Source of the DNA: Pseudomonas paracarnis
GTDB lineage: Bacteria; Pseudomonadota; Gammaproteobacteria; Pseudomonadales; Pseudomonadaceae
Reading direction: 5' to 3'
Assembly: GCF_904063055.1 (NCBI RefSeq)
Contig: NZ_CAJFCN010000008.1
Coordinates: 245,612 to 309,611 of the forward strand
DNA length: 64,000 nucleotides
Below are positions 16,179-23,967 of this stretch, one piece after another. The position numbers were made by a program, and so were the translations under genes. How positions within the stretch are numbered: position 1 is the first letter of the stretch; each line of letters begins with the position of its first letter. The notes below the pieces were generated by a model. The model made no database searches, was not told where the DNA came from, and saw nothing but the letters and a program-made list of their open reading frames with translations.

Positions 16179-18503
16179 GTGGTTCAACACTCGATGGATA
16201 TCAAGTTCGCCCACCGCTTGTCTTATAAACAAGCCAGATTGACTGTGCTGGTCGGTTTCGTGTTGGGAACCTTGCTCAGCCTGATCCAAATCGGCATTGA
16301 TTATGCCAGCGAAGACGCATCCATCAACCGTGAAATACGCTCACTGATTGAAATCAGCCATAACCCGGCGTCACGCATCGCCTACAACATCGATGCCGAA
16401 CTCGCCCAGGAACTGACCCTGGGCCTGCTGCACTCCCCTGCCATCATCCGCGCGCAGTTGATCGACAACAATGGCGTGGTGCTGGCCGACGTCAACCGCC
16501 CGCGCAAAGAAAGCAACTATCGGCCCGTCAGCGATTTTCTGTTTGGGGCCAATCGCCAGTTTGAAGACCGGCTGTTTCTCAGCCATATGCCCAACGACTC
16601 CCTGGGTGTGCTACGCCTGGACGTCGATACCTATGCCTTTGGCAGCCGTTTCCTGCATCGCGCCGAGATCACCCTGCTCAACGGCTTCGCCCGCAGCCTG
16701 CTGCTCACCGGGATTTTGCTGGGCCTGTTCTATGTGATGCTCACCCAACCGCTGGTGCGCATTATTCGCGAACTGAGCACACGCAAACAGGCGCGACTGG
16801 ATTGCCCCGCGGGGCATGAACACGATGAAATCGGCGTGCTGGTCAATGTCGCTAACCAGCAATTTGAAAACATGGAAACCGAGATCCAGCAACGGCGCCA
16901 CGCCGAAGACCGCCTCACGGAGTACCTGGGGCAGCTGGAAAATATCGTTTCGGCGCGCACCCTTGAACTCAAGGCCAGCAACCAACGCTTGAGCCAGTCC
17001 AACGATGAGCTGGAAGCAGCGAAAATGACGGCGTTGGGCATGGCCCAGGCGCGGGCGGCATTCCTGGCCAATATGAGCCATGAAATCCGCACGCCACTCA
17101 ATGGGCTGCTGGGCATGATTGCCCTGTCACTGGACAGCCCGCTGACTGCCGAACAGCGCCAGCAACTGTCCATTGCCCATGACTCAGGTAAAGTGCTGGT
17201 GGAGTTGCTCAACGATATCCTCGATCTGTCCAAATTCGACGCTGGGCAACTGGAGCTGGAGCATATTCCGTTCGACCTGGGCTCCCTGGTGGAGGACACC
17301 GCCAACCTGCTGTCGCAAAACGCGGCGCCGAGTGTGGAGTTGACCTGCCTGATCGACCCGCGATTTCCCGCCCAGGTGATCGGCGACCCAACCCGTGTGC
17401 GGCAAATCGTCAGCAACTTGCTCTCCAATGCCTTGAAGTTCACCCGCTTTGGCCGCGTCGACGTGCGCCTGCGCGCCTCGGCAGGCAGGGTCAGCATCGA
17501 AGTGTGCGATACCGGCATTGGCATCGCTCAGGAAGCCCAAGTGAAAATTTTCCAACCATTCACCCAGGCCGGCGCTGGCATCACCCGCCAGTTTGGTGGA
17601 ACGGGATTGGGCCTGGCGTTGACCCATAACCTGTGCGAAGCCATGCAAGGTCGTTTGAGTATCAGCTCGGAGGTGGGCTTTGGCAGCCAGTTCTGCGCCG
17701 ACCTCCCGCTGCCCGCGCATCTGCCTGCCACACGCTATGCACCGCTCACCGGCGAGGTGATCGCCATCACCAACGCCGGCGGCGGGCTGACGGAGCTGCT
17801 CACCACCCTGCTACCCTCTTGGGGGCTGACGCCGCGCTGCTACTCCCAGGACGATGATCTGAGCGGGCTGGCGCCCGACCTGTTGATCACCGACTGCCCT
17901 GAATGCCTGTTCCGCTTGCGCCCGGGCATCAGCGCGCCGATTCTGCTGGTCACCGCCTACGGCAACTTTTTGCCCAGCGCTGAAGTCGCGGCCCTGGCGC
18001 CGCTGCAGCAACAAGCCCGCCCGTTGAGCCGCAACGCGCTGTACCAGATCCTGCAACGCAACCTGCGCAGCGACGCGCAACTGGTCCTCGATCCGGTGCA
18101 GATAGAAGCCGCACCGCTTGCGCACCGCGCGCGCATCCTGCTGGTGGAGGACAACGCGGTCAACCAACTGGTGGCCAAGGGCATGCTCAGCAAGCTCGGG
18201 TGCGAGGTGATCGTCGCGGCCCACGGTGGCGAAGCCCTCAAGCTGCTGGAGGATCAGCGCTTCGATATGGTGTTGATGGACTGCAACATGCCCGTGATGG
18301 ATGGCTATGAGGCCAGCCGACAGATTCGTCGCAGCGGGCGGTGGCCGGACTTGCCCATCGTGGCCTTGACCGCCAACGCGATGGCCGAAGAACGCGAGCG
18401 TTGCCGGGCCGCGGGAATGAACGATTACCTGGCCAAGCCGTTTCGCCGGGAAGAACTCAACGCCTTGCTGGAGCTGTGGGTACCGAAGACCATCAGCCTC
18501 TGA
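16179..18503 (+). CDS. sagS: SagS-like hybrid sensor histidine kinase
   Basis: 774-residue membrane hybrid kinase. First membrane segment about 20-42, a periplasmic domain of about 110 residues, second segment about 170-190, a linker and coiled coil, HisKA with His301 in NMSHEIRTPLNG, HATPase (DTGIGIA, GTGLGLA), a degenerate middle receiver-like stretch, and a C-terminal REC with Asp701 in MVLMDCNMPVMDG. There is no HPt, so phosphate should pass to a separate HPt protein. Size, layout and the neighbouring gpx and msrB genes match P. aeruginosa SagS, which governs the switch to biofilm growth; the symbol rests on that. GTG 16179 or ATG 16194 may start it. Confidence 0.8.
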   Translation: MVQHSMDIKFAHRLSYKQARLTVLVGFVLGTLLSLIQIGIDYASEDASINREIRSLIEISHNPASRIAYNIDAELAQELTLGLLHSPAIIRAQLIDNNGVVLADVNRPRKESNYRPVSDFLFGANRQFEDRLFLSHMPNDSLGVLRLDVDTYAFGSRFLHRAEITLLNGFARSLLLTGILLGLFYVMLTQPLVRIIRELSTRKQARLDCPAGHEHDEIGVLVNVANQQFENMETEIQQRRHAEDRLTEYLGQLENIVSARTLELKASNQRLSQSNDELEAAKMTALGMAQARAAFLANMSHEIRTPLNGLLGMIALSLDSPLTAEQRQQLSIAHDSGKVLVELLNDILDLSKFDAGQLELEHIPFDLGSLVEDTANLLSQNAAPSVELTCLIDPRFPAQVIGDPTRVRQIVSNLLSNALKFTRFGRVDVRLRASAGRVSIEVCDTGIGIAQEAQVKIFQPFTQAGAGITRQFGGTGLGLALTHNLCEAMQGRLSISSEVGFGSQFCADLPLPAHLPATRYAPLTGEVIAITNAGGGLTELLTTLLPSWGLTPRCYSQDDDLSGLAPDLLITDCPECLFRLRPGISAPILLVTAYGNFLPSAEVAALAPLQQQARPLSRNALYQILQRNLRSDAQLVLDPVQIEAAPLAHRARILLVEDNAVNQLVAKGMLSKLGCEVIVAAHGGEALKLLEDQRFDMVLMDCNMPVMDGYEASRQIRRSGRWPDLPIVALTANAMAEERERCRAAGMNDYLAKPFRREELNALLELWVPKTISL

Positions 18504-18524
18504 GGGGTACCCGCAATGCTTAGG

Positions 18525-19010
18525 TCATTTGAGCAGGGCTTCGATCTCCTGGGTCAAGTCCTGGGGCTTGGTGGTTGGCGCAAAGCGCTTGACCTGCTGG
18601 CCATCACGGCCGATGAGGAACTTGGTGAAGTTCCACTTGATGTTCTTGGAACCCAGTAGTCCCGGGGCCTGTTTTTTCAACTGCACGAACAGCGGGTGGG
18701 CATCGCTGCCATTGACGTCGATTTTCTTGAACAGCGGAAAACTGACGCCGAAATTCAGCTCGCAGAACTCGGATATCGCGCCTTCGTTGCCCGGTTCCTG
18801 CTTGCCGAACTGGTTGCAGGGAAAGCCGAGCACCACCAGGCCTTGGTCCTTGTATTGCTGCCAAAGCTGCTCAAGGCCCTTGTACTGCGGGGTGAAGCCG
18901 CATTTGCTGGCGGTGTTGACCACCAAAATGGCCTTGCCGGCAAAATCGGCCAAGGTCTTTTGTTCACCCTTTATGGTGGTGCAAGGGATGCTCAGCAGGG
19001 AGTCGCTCAT
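18525..19010 (-). CDS. Glutathione peroxidase-family thiol peroxidase
   Basis: 161-residue cytosolic peroxidase. The peroxidatic residue is Cys37 in NTASKCGFTPQY (cysteine, not selenocysteine), followed by VLGFPCNQFGKQEPG and the WNFTKFLIGRDG motif holding the active-site Trp/Asn. Bacterial members of this type usually use thioredoxin more than glutathione. Convergent with the SagS-like kinase gene and followed upstream by a REP pair and msrB. Confidence 0.92.
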   Translation of the reverse strand: MSDSLLSIPCTTIKGEQKTLADFAGKAILVVNTASKCGFTPQYKGLEQLWQQYKDQGLVVLGFPCNQFGKQEPGNEGAISEFCELNFGVSFPLFKKIDVNGSDAHPLFVQLKKQAPGLLGSKNIKWNFTKFLIGRDGQQVKRFAPTTKPQDLTQEIEALLK

Positions 19011-19044
19011 GGCAATGCCTCAGTCAGGAAAAAAGAGCCTTATT

Positions 19045-19145
19045 TGTAGGAGCGAGCTTGCTCGCGAAAAACTATCAGGCGCCGCGTTCATTCAGAAAAA
19101 CCCGCGTTATTGTTGACGTTTTTCGCGAGCACGCTCGCTCCTGCA
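19045..19145. repeat. REP doublet (REPIN-like)
   Basis: TGTAGGAGCGAGCTTGCTCG at 19045 and its imperfect inverted copy ending at 19145 enclose about 45 bases. Two inverted REPs forming one long hairpin is the REPIN layout. Confidence 0.8.
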
Positions 19146-19159
19146 GGGACCATGCAAGC

Positions 19160-19552
19160 CTAGCGCGGCACCAGCTCCAGGCATACCGAGTTGATGCAGT
19201 AGCGCAGGCCCGTCGGCGGCGGACCATCCGGGAACACATGCCCCAGGTGTGCGTCACACTTGGCACAGGTGACTTCGGTACGAATCATGCCGTGGCTGAC
19301 ATCGCGGATCTCGACCATCGCGCTGTCGGCAATCGGCTCATAGAAGCTGGGCCAGCCACAGCCGGAATCAAACTTGGCCTTGGAATCGAACAGCGGCTCG
19401 TTGCAGCAGATGCAGTGGTAGACGCCGTCGGTCTTGGTGGCGTTGTACTTGCCGCTGAACGGTCGCTCGGTACCTTTGAGACGGCACACGTTGTACTGCT
19501 CCGGATCGAGCATCGCCTTCCATTCATCTACAGTTTTCTGCAACTTTTCCAT
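19160..19552 (-). CDS. msrB: Peptide-methionine (R)-S-oxide reductase MsrB
   Basis: 130-residue enzyme that repairs R-methionine sulfoxide in proteins. The zinc-binding pairs are in YHCICCNEPLF and VTCAKCDAHLGH; GCGWPSF is the substrate pocket and the catalytic cysteine is in RYCINSVCLEL. Start at ATG 19552 (MEKLQKTVDEW). It is close to the peroxidase gene on the same strand but the REP doublet separates them. Confidence 0.93.
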   Translation of the reverse strand: MEKLQKTVDEWKAMLDPEQYNVCRLKGTERPFSGKYNATKTDGVYHCICCNEPLFDSKAKFDSGCGWPSFYEPIADSAMVEIRDVSHGMIRTEVTCAKCDAHLGHVFPDGPPPTGLRYCINSVCLELVPR

Positions 19553-19754
19553 CGGTACACCTCGGCAACTGAAAAACCCTGATCTGTGTCTTTTCCATGG
19601 ATCAGACGGCACGTATGATTGCGCCTCTTCAAAACGCCAGTCTGGCACCCGCGCCATCGGCATTCAAACGTATTTATGGGTGCGGGCCGTGCAGGCTTCA
19701 CCCTACGGTAGTGCCTACGCCGTCGGGATCGTTCATTTTCAGGATCACATCGCC

Positions 19755-20966
19755 ATGCAGGTCAGCAAATCGAACAAGCTCGCCAACGTCTGCTATGACA
19801 TTCGCGGCCCGGTGCTCAAGCACGCCAAACGCCTGGAAGAGGAAGGCCATCGCATCCTCAAGCTGAACATTGGCAACCCGGCGCCGTTTGGTTTCGAAGC
19901 GCCGGACGAAATCCTCCAGGATGTGATCCGCAACCTGCCGACCGCCCAGGGCTACAGCGACTCCAAAGGCCTGTTCAGCGCGCGCAAGGCGGTGATGCAG
20001 TACTACCAGCAGAAGCAGGTCGAAGGTGTCGGCATCGAGGACATCTACCTGGGCAACGGCGTGTCCGAGCTGATCGTGATGTCCATGCAGGCATTGCTCA
20101 ACAACGGCGATGAAGTCCTGGTGCCAGCCCCGGATTACCCGCTGTGGACCGCCGCCGTGACCTTGGCGGGCGGCCACCCGGTGCATTACCTGTGTGATGA
20201 GGGCGCCGACTGGTTCCCGGACCTGGCCGACATCAAGGCCAAGATCACGCCCAACACCAAGGCTCTGGTGATCATCAACCCGAACAACCCCACCGGCGCC
20301 GTGTACTCCAGGGAAGTATTGCTGGGCATGCTGGAACTGGCGCGTCAGCACAACCTGGTGGTGTTCTCCGACGAGATCTACGACAAGATCCTCTATGATG
20401 ACGCCGTGCATATCTGCACCGCCTCCCTGGCCCCGGACCTGCTGTGCCTGACCTTCAATGGCCTGTCCAAGTCCTACCGCGTGGCGGGTTTCCGCTCCGG
20501 CTGGATCGCCATCTCCGGGCCCAAGCACAATGCGCAAAGCTATATAGAAGGCATCGACATGCTGGCCAACATGCGCCTGTGCGCCAACGTACCTAGCCAG
20601 CACGCGATCCAGACCGCCCTCGGCGGCTACCAGAGCATCAATGACCTGGTCTTGCCTCAAGGCCGCCTGCTGGAGCAGCGTAACCGCACCTGGGAGTTGC
20701 TCAACGCTATCCCCGGCGTGAGCTGTGTGAAGCCCATGGGTGCGCTCTATGCGTTCCCGCGGATCGACCCGAAAGTCTGCCCGATCCTCAACGATGAGAA
20801 GTTCGTGCTCGACCTGCTGCTGTCGGAAAAACTGCTGGTCGTGCAAGGTACCGCCTTCAACTGGCCATGGCCGGATCACTTCCGCGTAGTGACCTTGCCA
20901 CGCGTGGATGACCTGGAAATGGCCATTGGTCGCATCGGCAACTTCCTGAAGTCCTATCGCCAGTAA
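19755..20966 (+). CDS. alaA: Alanine-forming pyridoxal-phosphate aminotransferase (AlaA type)
   Basis: 403-residue class I/II aminotransferase. INPNNPTGAVYS, SDEIYDKILYD and the PLP lysine in FNGLSKSYRVAGFRSGW are conserved. The N-terminus MQVSKSNKLANVCYDIRGP and the length resemble E. coli AlaA, which makes alanine from pyruvate and glutamate. Start at ATG 19755; the frame is open far upstream but without family sequence and overlaps msrB. Divergent from msrB across about 200 bases. Confidence 0.88.
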   Translation: MQVSKSNKLANVCYDIRGPVLKHAKRLEEEGHRILKLNIGNPAPFGFEAPDEILQDVIRNLPTAQGYSDSKGLFSARKAVMQYYQQKQVEGVGIEDIYLGNGVSELIVMSMQALLNNGDEVLVPAPDYPLWTAAVTLAGGHPVHYLCDEGADWFPDLADIKAKITPNTKALVIINPNNPTGAVYSREVLLGMLELARQHNLVVFSDEIYDKILYDDAVHICTASLAPDLLCLTFNGLSKSYRVAGFRSGWIAISGPKHNAQSYIEGIDMLANMRLCANVPSQHAIQTALGGYQSINDLVLPQGRLLEQRNRTWELLNAIPGVSCVKPMGALYAFPRIDPKVCPILNDEKFVLDLLLSEKLLVVQGTAFNWPWPDHFRVVTLPRVDDLEMAIGRIGNFLKSYRQ

Positions 20967-20975
20967 GGCCATTGA

Positions 20976-21006
20976 CGCTGTACGACTCACTTGGGGTCGT
21001 ACAGCG
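20976..21006. terminator. Perfect 11-bp hairpin after the aminotransferase gene
   Basis: CGCTGTACGAC pairs perfectly with GTCGTACAGCG around a 9-base loop. No T-run follows, so termination would need help; it could also protect the 3' end of the mRNA. Confidence 0.5.
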
Positions 21007-21078
21007 ATTATCTGGCAACACTTCTGCGTCACTTACTTGCGGTTGTACTTCATTTGGCCCTGCCGAGGACGTACCCCT

Positions 21079-21084
21079 TATAAT
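21079..21084 (+). promoter_or_regulatory. Perfect -10 element (TATAAT) of a possible upstream promoter
   Basis: TATAAT lies 190 bases upstream of htpX with only a weak -35 match (TTGGCC at a 19-base spacing). It could drive a short transcript ending near the 21153-21171 hairpin, or a long htpX leader. Confidence 0.4.
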
Positions 21085-21090
21085 CACGGG

Positions 21091-21180
21091 GCGGCGAGGT
21101 AGTATCGGGTTGATAAGGGCTGACGATACAGGTCGGAAAATCCCTTCAAGGCCCTACGCCCGAGGCGTAGGACACAGTTT
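21091..21180 (+). ncRNA. Candidate small RNA or structured htpX leader
   Basis: About 90 non-coding bases between a TATAAT box and a stem of CCTACGCC with GGCGTAGG around CGA (21153-21171). No open frame is supported. The hairpin is not followed by a T-run, so the 3' end is uncertain. Inference only. Confidence 0.3.
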
Positions 21181-21195
21181 GAAATAGTCCCCCGG

Positions 21196-21224
21196 TTGAA
21201 TCACCCCATGCCGCACCTTATATA
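21196..21224 (+). promoter_or_regulatory. Sigma-70-type promoter of htpX
   Basis: TTGAAT at 21196-21201 and TATATA at 21219-21224 with an ideal 17-base spacer. Transcription would begin near 21231, leaving a leader of about 39 bases with AGGAG before the ATG. Confidence 0.7.
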
Positions 21225-21269
21225 CCCCGCAGTGAGCGACATATTAAGCATGAGGAGAATTCTACAACC

Positions 21270-22157
21270 ATGATGCGCATCCTGCTGTTCTTGGCCACTA
21301 ACCTGGCGGTCGTACTGATTGCCAGCGTCACCCTGAGCCTTTTTGGCTTCAACGGGTTCATGGCGGCCAATGGGGTTGATCTGAACCTCAATCAGCTGCT
21401 GATTTTCTGTGCGGTCTTTGGTTTTGCCGGTTCGCTGTTTTCGCTGTTCATCTCCAAGTGGATGGCGAAGATGAGCACCAGCACCCAGATCATCACTCAA
21501 CCCCGCACTCGCCATGAACAATGGCTGATGCAAACCGTGGAACAGTTGTCTCAAGAAGCCGGCATCAAAATGCCCGAAGTGGGGATCTTTCCGGCTTATG
21601 AGGCCAACGCCTTTGCGACCGGCTGGAACAAGAACGACGCGCTGGTGGCCGTGAGCCAGGGCCTGCTGGAGCGGTTTTCGCCCGATGAAGTCAAGGCGGT
21701 GCTGGCCCACGAGATCGGTCACGTGGCCAACGGCGACATGGTCACCCTGGCGCTGGTACAGGGCGTGGTGAACACCTTCGTGATGTTCTTCGCGCGGATC
21801 ATCGGCAACTTCGTCGACAAGGTCATCTTCAAGAACGAAGAAGGCCGCGGCATTGCCTACTTCGTGGCGACCATTTTCGCCGAGTTGGTCCTGGGCTTCC
21901 TGGCCAGCGCCATCGTGATGTGGTTCTCGCGCAAACGCGAGTTCCGCGCCGACGAAGCCGGCGCACGCCTGGCGGGCACCAGCGCAATGATCGGCGCGCT
22001 GCAACGCTTGCGCTCTGAACAGGGCCTGCCGGTGCATATGCCCGACAGCCTGACCGCCTTCGGCATTAACGGCGGCATCAAGCAGGGCCTGGCTCGCCTG
22101 TTCATGAGCCACCCGCCGCTGGAAGAGCGGATTGACGCATTGCGTCGCCGCGGCTGA
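21270..22157 (+). CDS. htpX: Membrane protease HtpX
   Basis: 295-residue inner-membrane zinc metalloprotease of the M48 family that degrades misfolded membrane proteins. Two N-terminal membrane segments (about 4-26 and 35-57), the zinc motif AHEIGHVANGD near residue 147, two more hydrophobic segments (about 160-180 and 195-215) and the third zinc ligand in FRADEAGA. Start at ATG 21270. Single gene between its own promoter and a strong terminator. Confidence 0.95.
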   Translation: MMRILLFLATNLAVVLIASVTLSLFGFNGFMAANGVDLNLNQLLIFCAVFGFAGSLFSLFISKWMAKMSTSTQIITQPRTRHEQWLMQTVEQLSQEAGIKMPEVGIFPAYEANAFATGWNKNDALVAVSQGLLERFSPDEVKAVLAHEIGHVANGDMVTLALVQGVVNTFVMFFARIIGNFVDKVIFKNEEGRGIAYFVATIFAELVLGFLASAIVMWFSRKREFRADEAGARLAGTSAMIGALQRLRSEQGLPVHMPDSLTAFGINGGIKQGLARLFMSHPPLEERIDALRRRG

Positions 22158-22174
22158 TAGCCGGATGACTCGAC

Positions 22175-22202
22175 AAGGGGCGATCTAATCGCCCCTTTTT
22201 TG
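22175..22202 (+). terminator. Rho-independent terminator of htpX
   Basis: A 10-bp perfect stem AAGGGGCGAT with ATCGCCCCTT around CTA runs into a T-tract. Confidence 0.9.
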
Positions 22203-22247
22203 TGCCTGCTGATTTCCCCGCTCGCGCCTACAAAAGGAAAAGGCCTT

Positions 22248-22904
22248 TTAGAGCCTGGTCAGCCGATAAGCACGCTCTTCAAGGCGAGTCACTCCGTCCT
22301 GCACGAACTTCCAGCTCTCCCCCAGGATGTCTCGCTCCTCCAGCCGCTCCAACGCCCAATGCGGTGCTAGCAGCACCTGCACTTCCTCGTCCGAGACAGC
22401 AAAGGGTGGGCCGGCTTTCTGCGCCTGGTCGTAATCGAGGGTAACCAGCAACCCCTGGCAGCCTGACGGCAGCAAGGCATTCAGGTGCTCGGCGTATTGC
22501 GCACGCATCAGCGGAGGCAATGCAATCAACGCGGCGCGATCATATACGCCGCGGCAACCGACCAGCGCCCGCGCATCCAGGCTGAAGAAATCGCCACACC
22601 ACAGTTCGATCTGACCCGCCTGGTAGACCTTGAAGACGCCCTTATGACTGACGTGCGGCACCAGCCCCTGCTCGCTGAAGAACGCCTCAACCGCCTGCTC
22701 CGACAGCTCCACGCCCATTACCGGGTACCCCTGGCTCTCGAGCCATACCAAGTCCAGGCTTTTGCCACACAATGGCACCAGCACCTTTGCCCTCTCGGGC
22801 AACCCCAACACGGGCCAGTGCCGTTGCAAGTAGGGATTGACCTCGCGCTGATGGAAACCGATCTGATTGCTCGCCCAGCGGTCCTGCCAAAATTCAGGCT
22901 GCAT
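22248..22904 (-). CDS. tpm: Thiopurine S-methyltransferase
   Basis: 218-residue SAM-dependent methyltransferase. MQPEFWQDRWASNQIGFHQ is the family N-terminus and VLVPLCGKSLDLVWL the SAM-binding motif. Pseudomonas members methylate thiopurines and also selenium and tellurium compounds. The ATG at 22904 is the natural start. It faces the dioxygenase gene across about 100 AT-rich bases. Confidence 0.93.
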   Translation of the reverse strand: MQPEFWQDRWASNQIGFHQREVNPYLQRHWPVLGLPERAKVLVPLCGKSLDLVWLESQGYPVMGVELSEQAVEAFFSEQGLVPHVSHKGVFKVYQAGQIELWCGDFFSLDARALVGCRGVYDRAALIALPPLMRAQYAEHLNALLPSGCQGLLVTLDYDQAQKAGPPFAVSDEEVQVLLAPHWALERLEERDILGESWKFVQDGVTRLEERAYRLTRL

Positions 22905-23006
22905 GAATCACTCCGAAAATTCGATCAAAAGGCGCTAAAACTTATATTAGATTTAGATCAATGATCTGATTGAAGATGGCGTTATCTTAACCCTCAGGAC
23001 CCGCTC

Positions 23007-23774
23007 ATGCTCCCCAGCCTGTTTATCTCCCACGGCTCGCCCATGCTGGCCTTGCAACCCGGCGCCAGTGGCCCCGCGCTACAGCGCCTGGCTGCCGAGC
23101 TACCCCGCCCCAAAGCCATTGTGGTGGTGTCGGCGCATTGGGAAAGCCCGGAACTGCTGGTCAGCGGCGGTGCTGCACCGGAAACCTGGCACGACTTTGG
23201 CGGCTTTGCGCGCGAGTTGTTTGCGGTGCAATACCCCGCGCCGGGTGACCCACAGCTGGCCAGTGAGATCGTCGAGCTGCTGCACGCCGACGGTCTGGCT
23301 GCACGTATTGACGAGCAACGTCCCTTCGACCACGGCACCTGGGTCCCGCTGTCGCTGATGTATCCGGCAGCAGACCTTCCAGTGGTACAAGTTTCCTTGC
23401 CCAGCCGCCTGGGCCCCGCCCTGCAAACCCAGGTCGGGCATGCGCTCGCCAGCCTGCGCGAACAGGGCGTGCTGTTGATCGGCTCCGGCAGCATCACTCA
23501 TAACCTGGGCGAACTGGATTGGCGCGCCGGGCCGGAAACGATCACCCCGTGGGCGCGGGAGTTTCGCGACTGGGTGGTCGACAAACTGGCGACCAATGAC
23601 GACGCCGCCTTGCATGACTATCGGCGCCAGGCGCCACATGCCGTGCGCAACCATCCCAGCGATGAGCATTTGCTGCCGCTGTACTTTGCGCGGGGTGCCG
23701 GGGGTGATTTCAGTGTGGCGCATCAGGGCTTCACTCTGGGCGCCCTGGGCATGGATATCTATCGTTTTGGCTGA
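23007..23774 (+). CDS. LigB/DODA-type extradiol dioxygenase family protein (YgiD-like)
   Basis: 255-residue class III extradiol ring-cleavage family protein. The metal ligands expected by the family are seen in FISHGSPML, VSAHWES and FDHGTWVPLSLMYP. Length and motifs resemble E. coli YgiD, which opens DOPA. The physiological substrate is unknown here. A REPIN follows the stop. Confidence 0.85.
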   Translation: MLPSLFISHGSPMLALQPGASGPALQRLAAELPRPKAIVVVSAHWESPELLVSGGAAPETWHDFGGFARELFAVQYPAPGDPQLASEIVELLHADGLAARIDEQRPFDHGTWVPLSLMYPAADLPVVQVSLPSRLGPALQTQVGHALASLREQGVLLIGSGSITHNLGELDWRAGPETITPWAREFRDWVVDKLATNDDAALHDYRRQAPHAVRNHPSDEHLLPLYFARGAGGDFSVAHQGFTLGALGMDIYRFG

Positions 23775-23786
23775 CACCGCCACATC

Positions 23787-23875
23787 TGTGGGAGCTGGCT
23801 TGCCTGCGATAGCGGTGTATCAGTCACACACTGGCTTGCTGACTCACCGTTATCGCAGGCAAGCCAGCTCCCACA
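23787..23875. repeat. REPIN (inverted REP pair)
   Basis: TGTGGGAGCTGGCTTGCCTG and its inverted copy enclose about 27 bases. The same variant occurs at 34112-34200. Confidence 0.85.
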
Positions 23876-23913
23876 GTTGATCGCCTCGGAGACTAAAACA
23901 TGAGGCAAAAAAA

Positions 23914-23939
23914 ATCCCCGAACCAGTCGGGGATTTTTT
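23914..23939. terminator. Bidirectional terminator between dioxygenase and helicase genes
   Basis: ATCCCCGA pairs with TCGGGGAT around a 5-base loop, flanked by A-run on the left and T-run on the right, so it can stop transcription from both sides. Confidence 0.88.
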
Positions 23940-23967
23940 ATGTGCGATCAATCAGCCCAAGGGCAGA

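Noticed and set aside
21153..21171. Hairpin upstream of htpX as a Rho-independent terminator
   Set aside because: No T-run follows the stem.
22940..22975. Anr/Fnr box upstream of tpm
   Set aside because: One half site (TTGAT) is good but the other reads ATCTA, and the position relative to a promoter is unclear.
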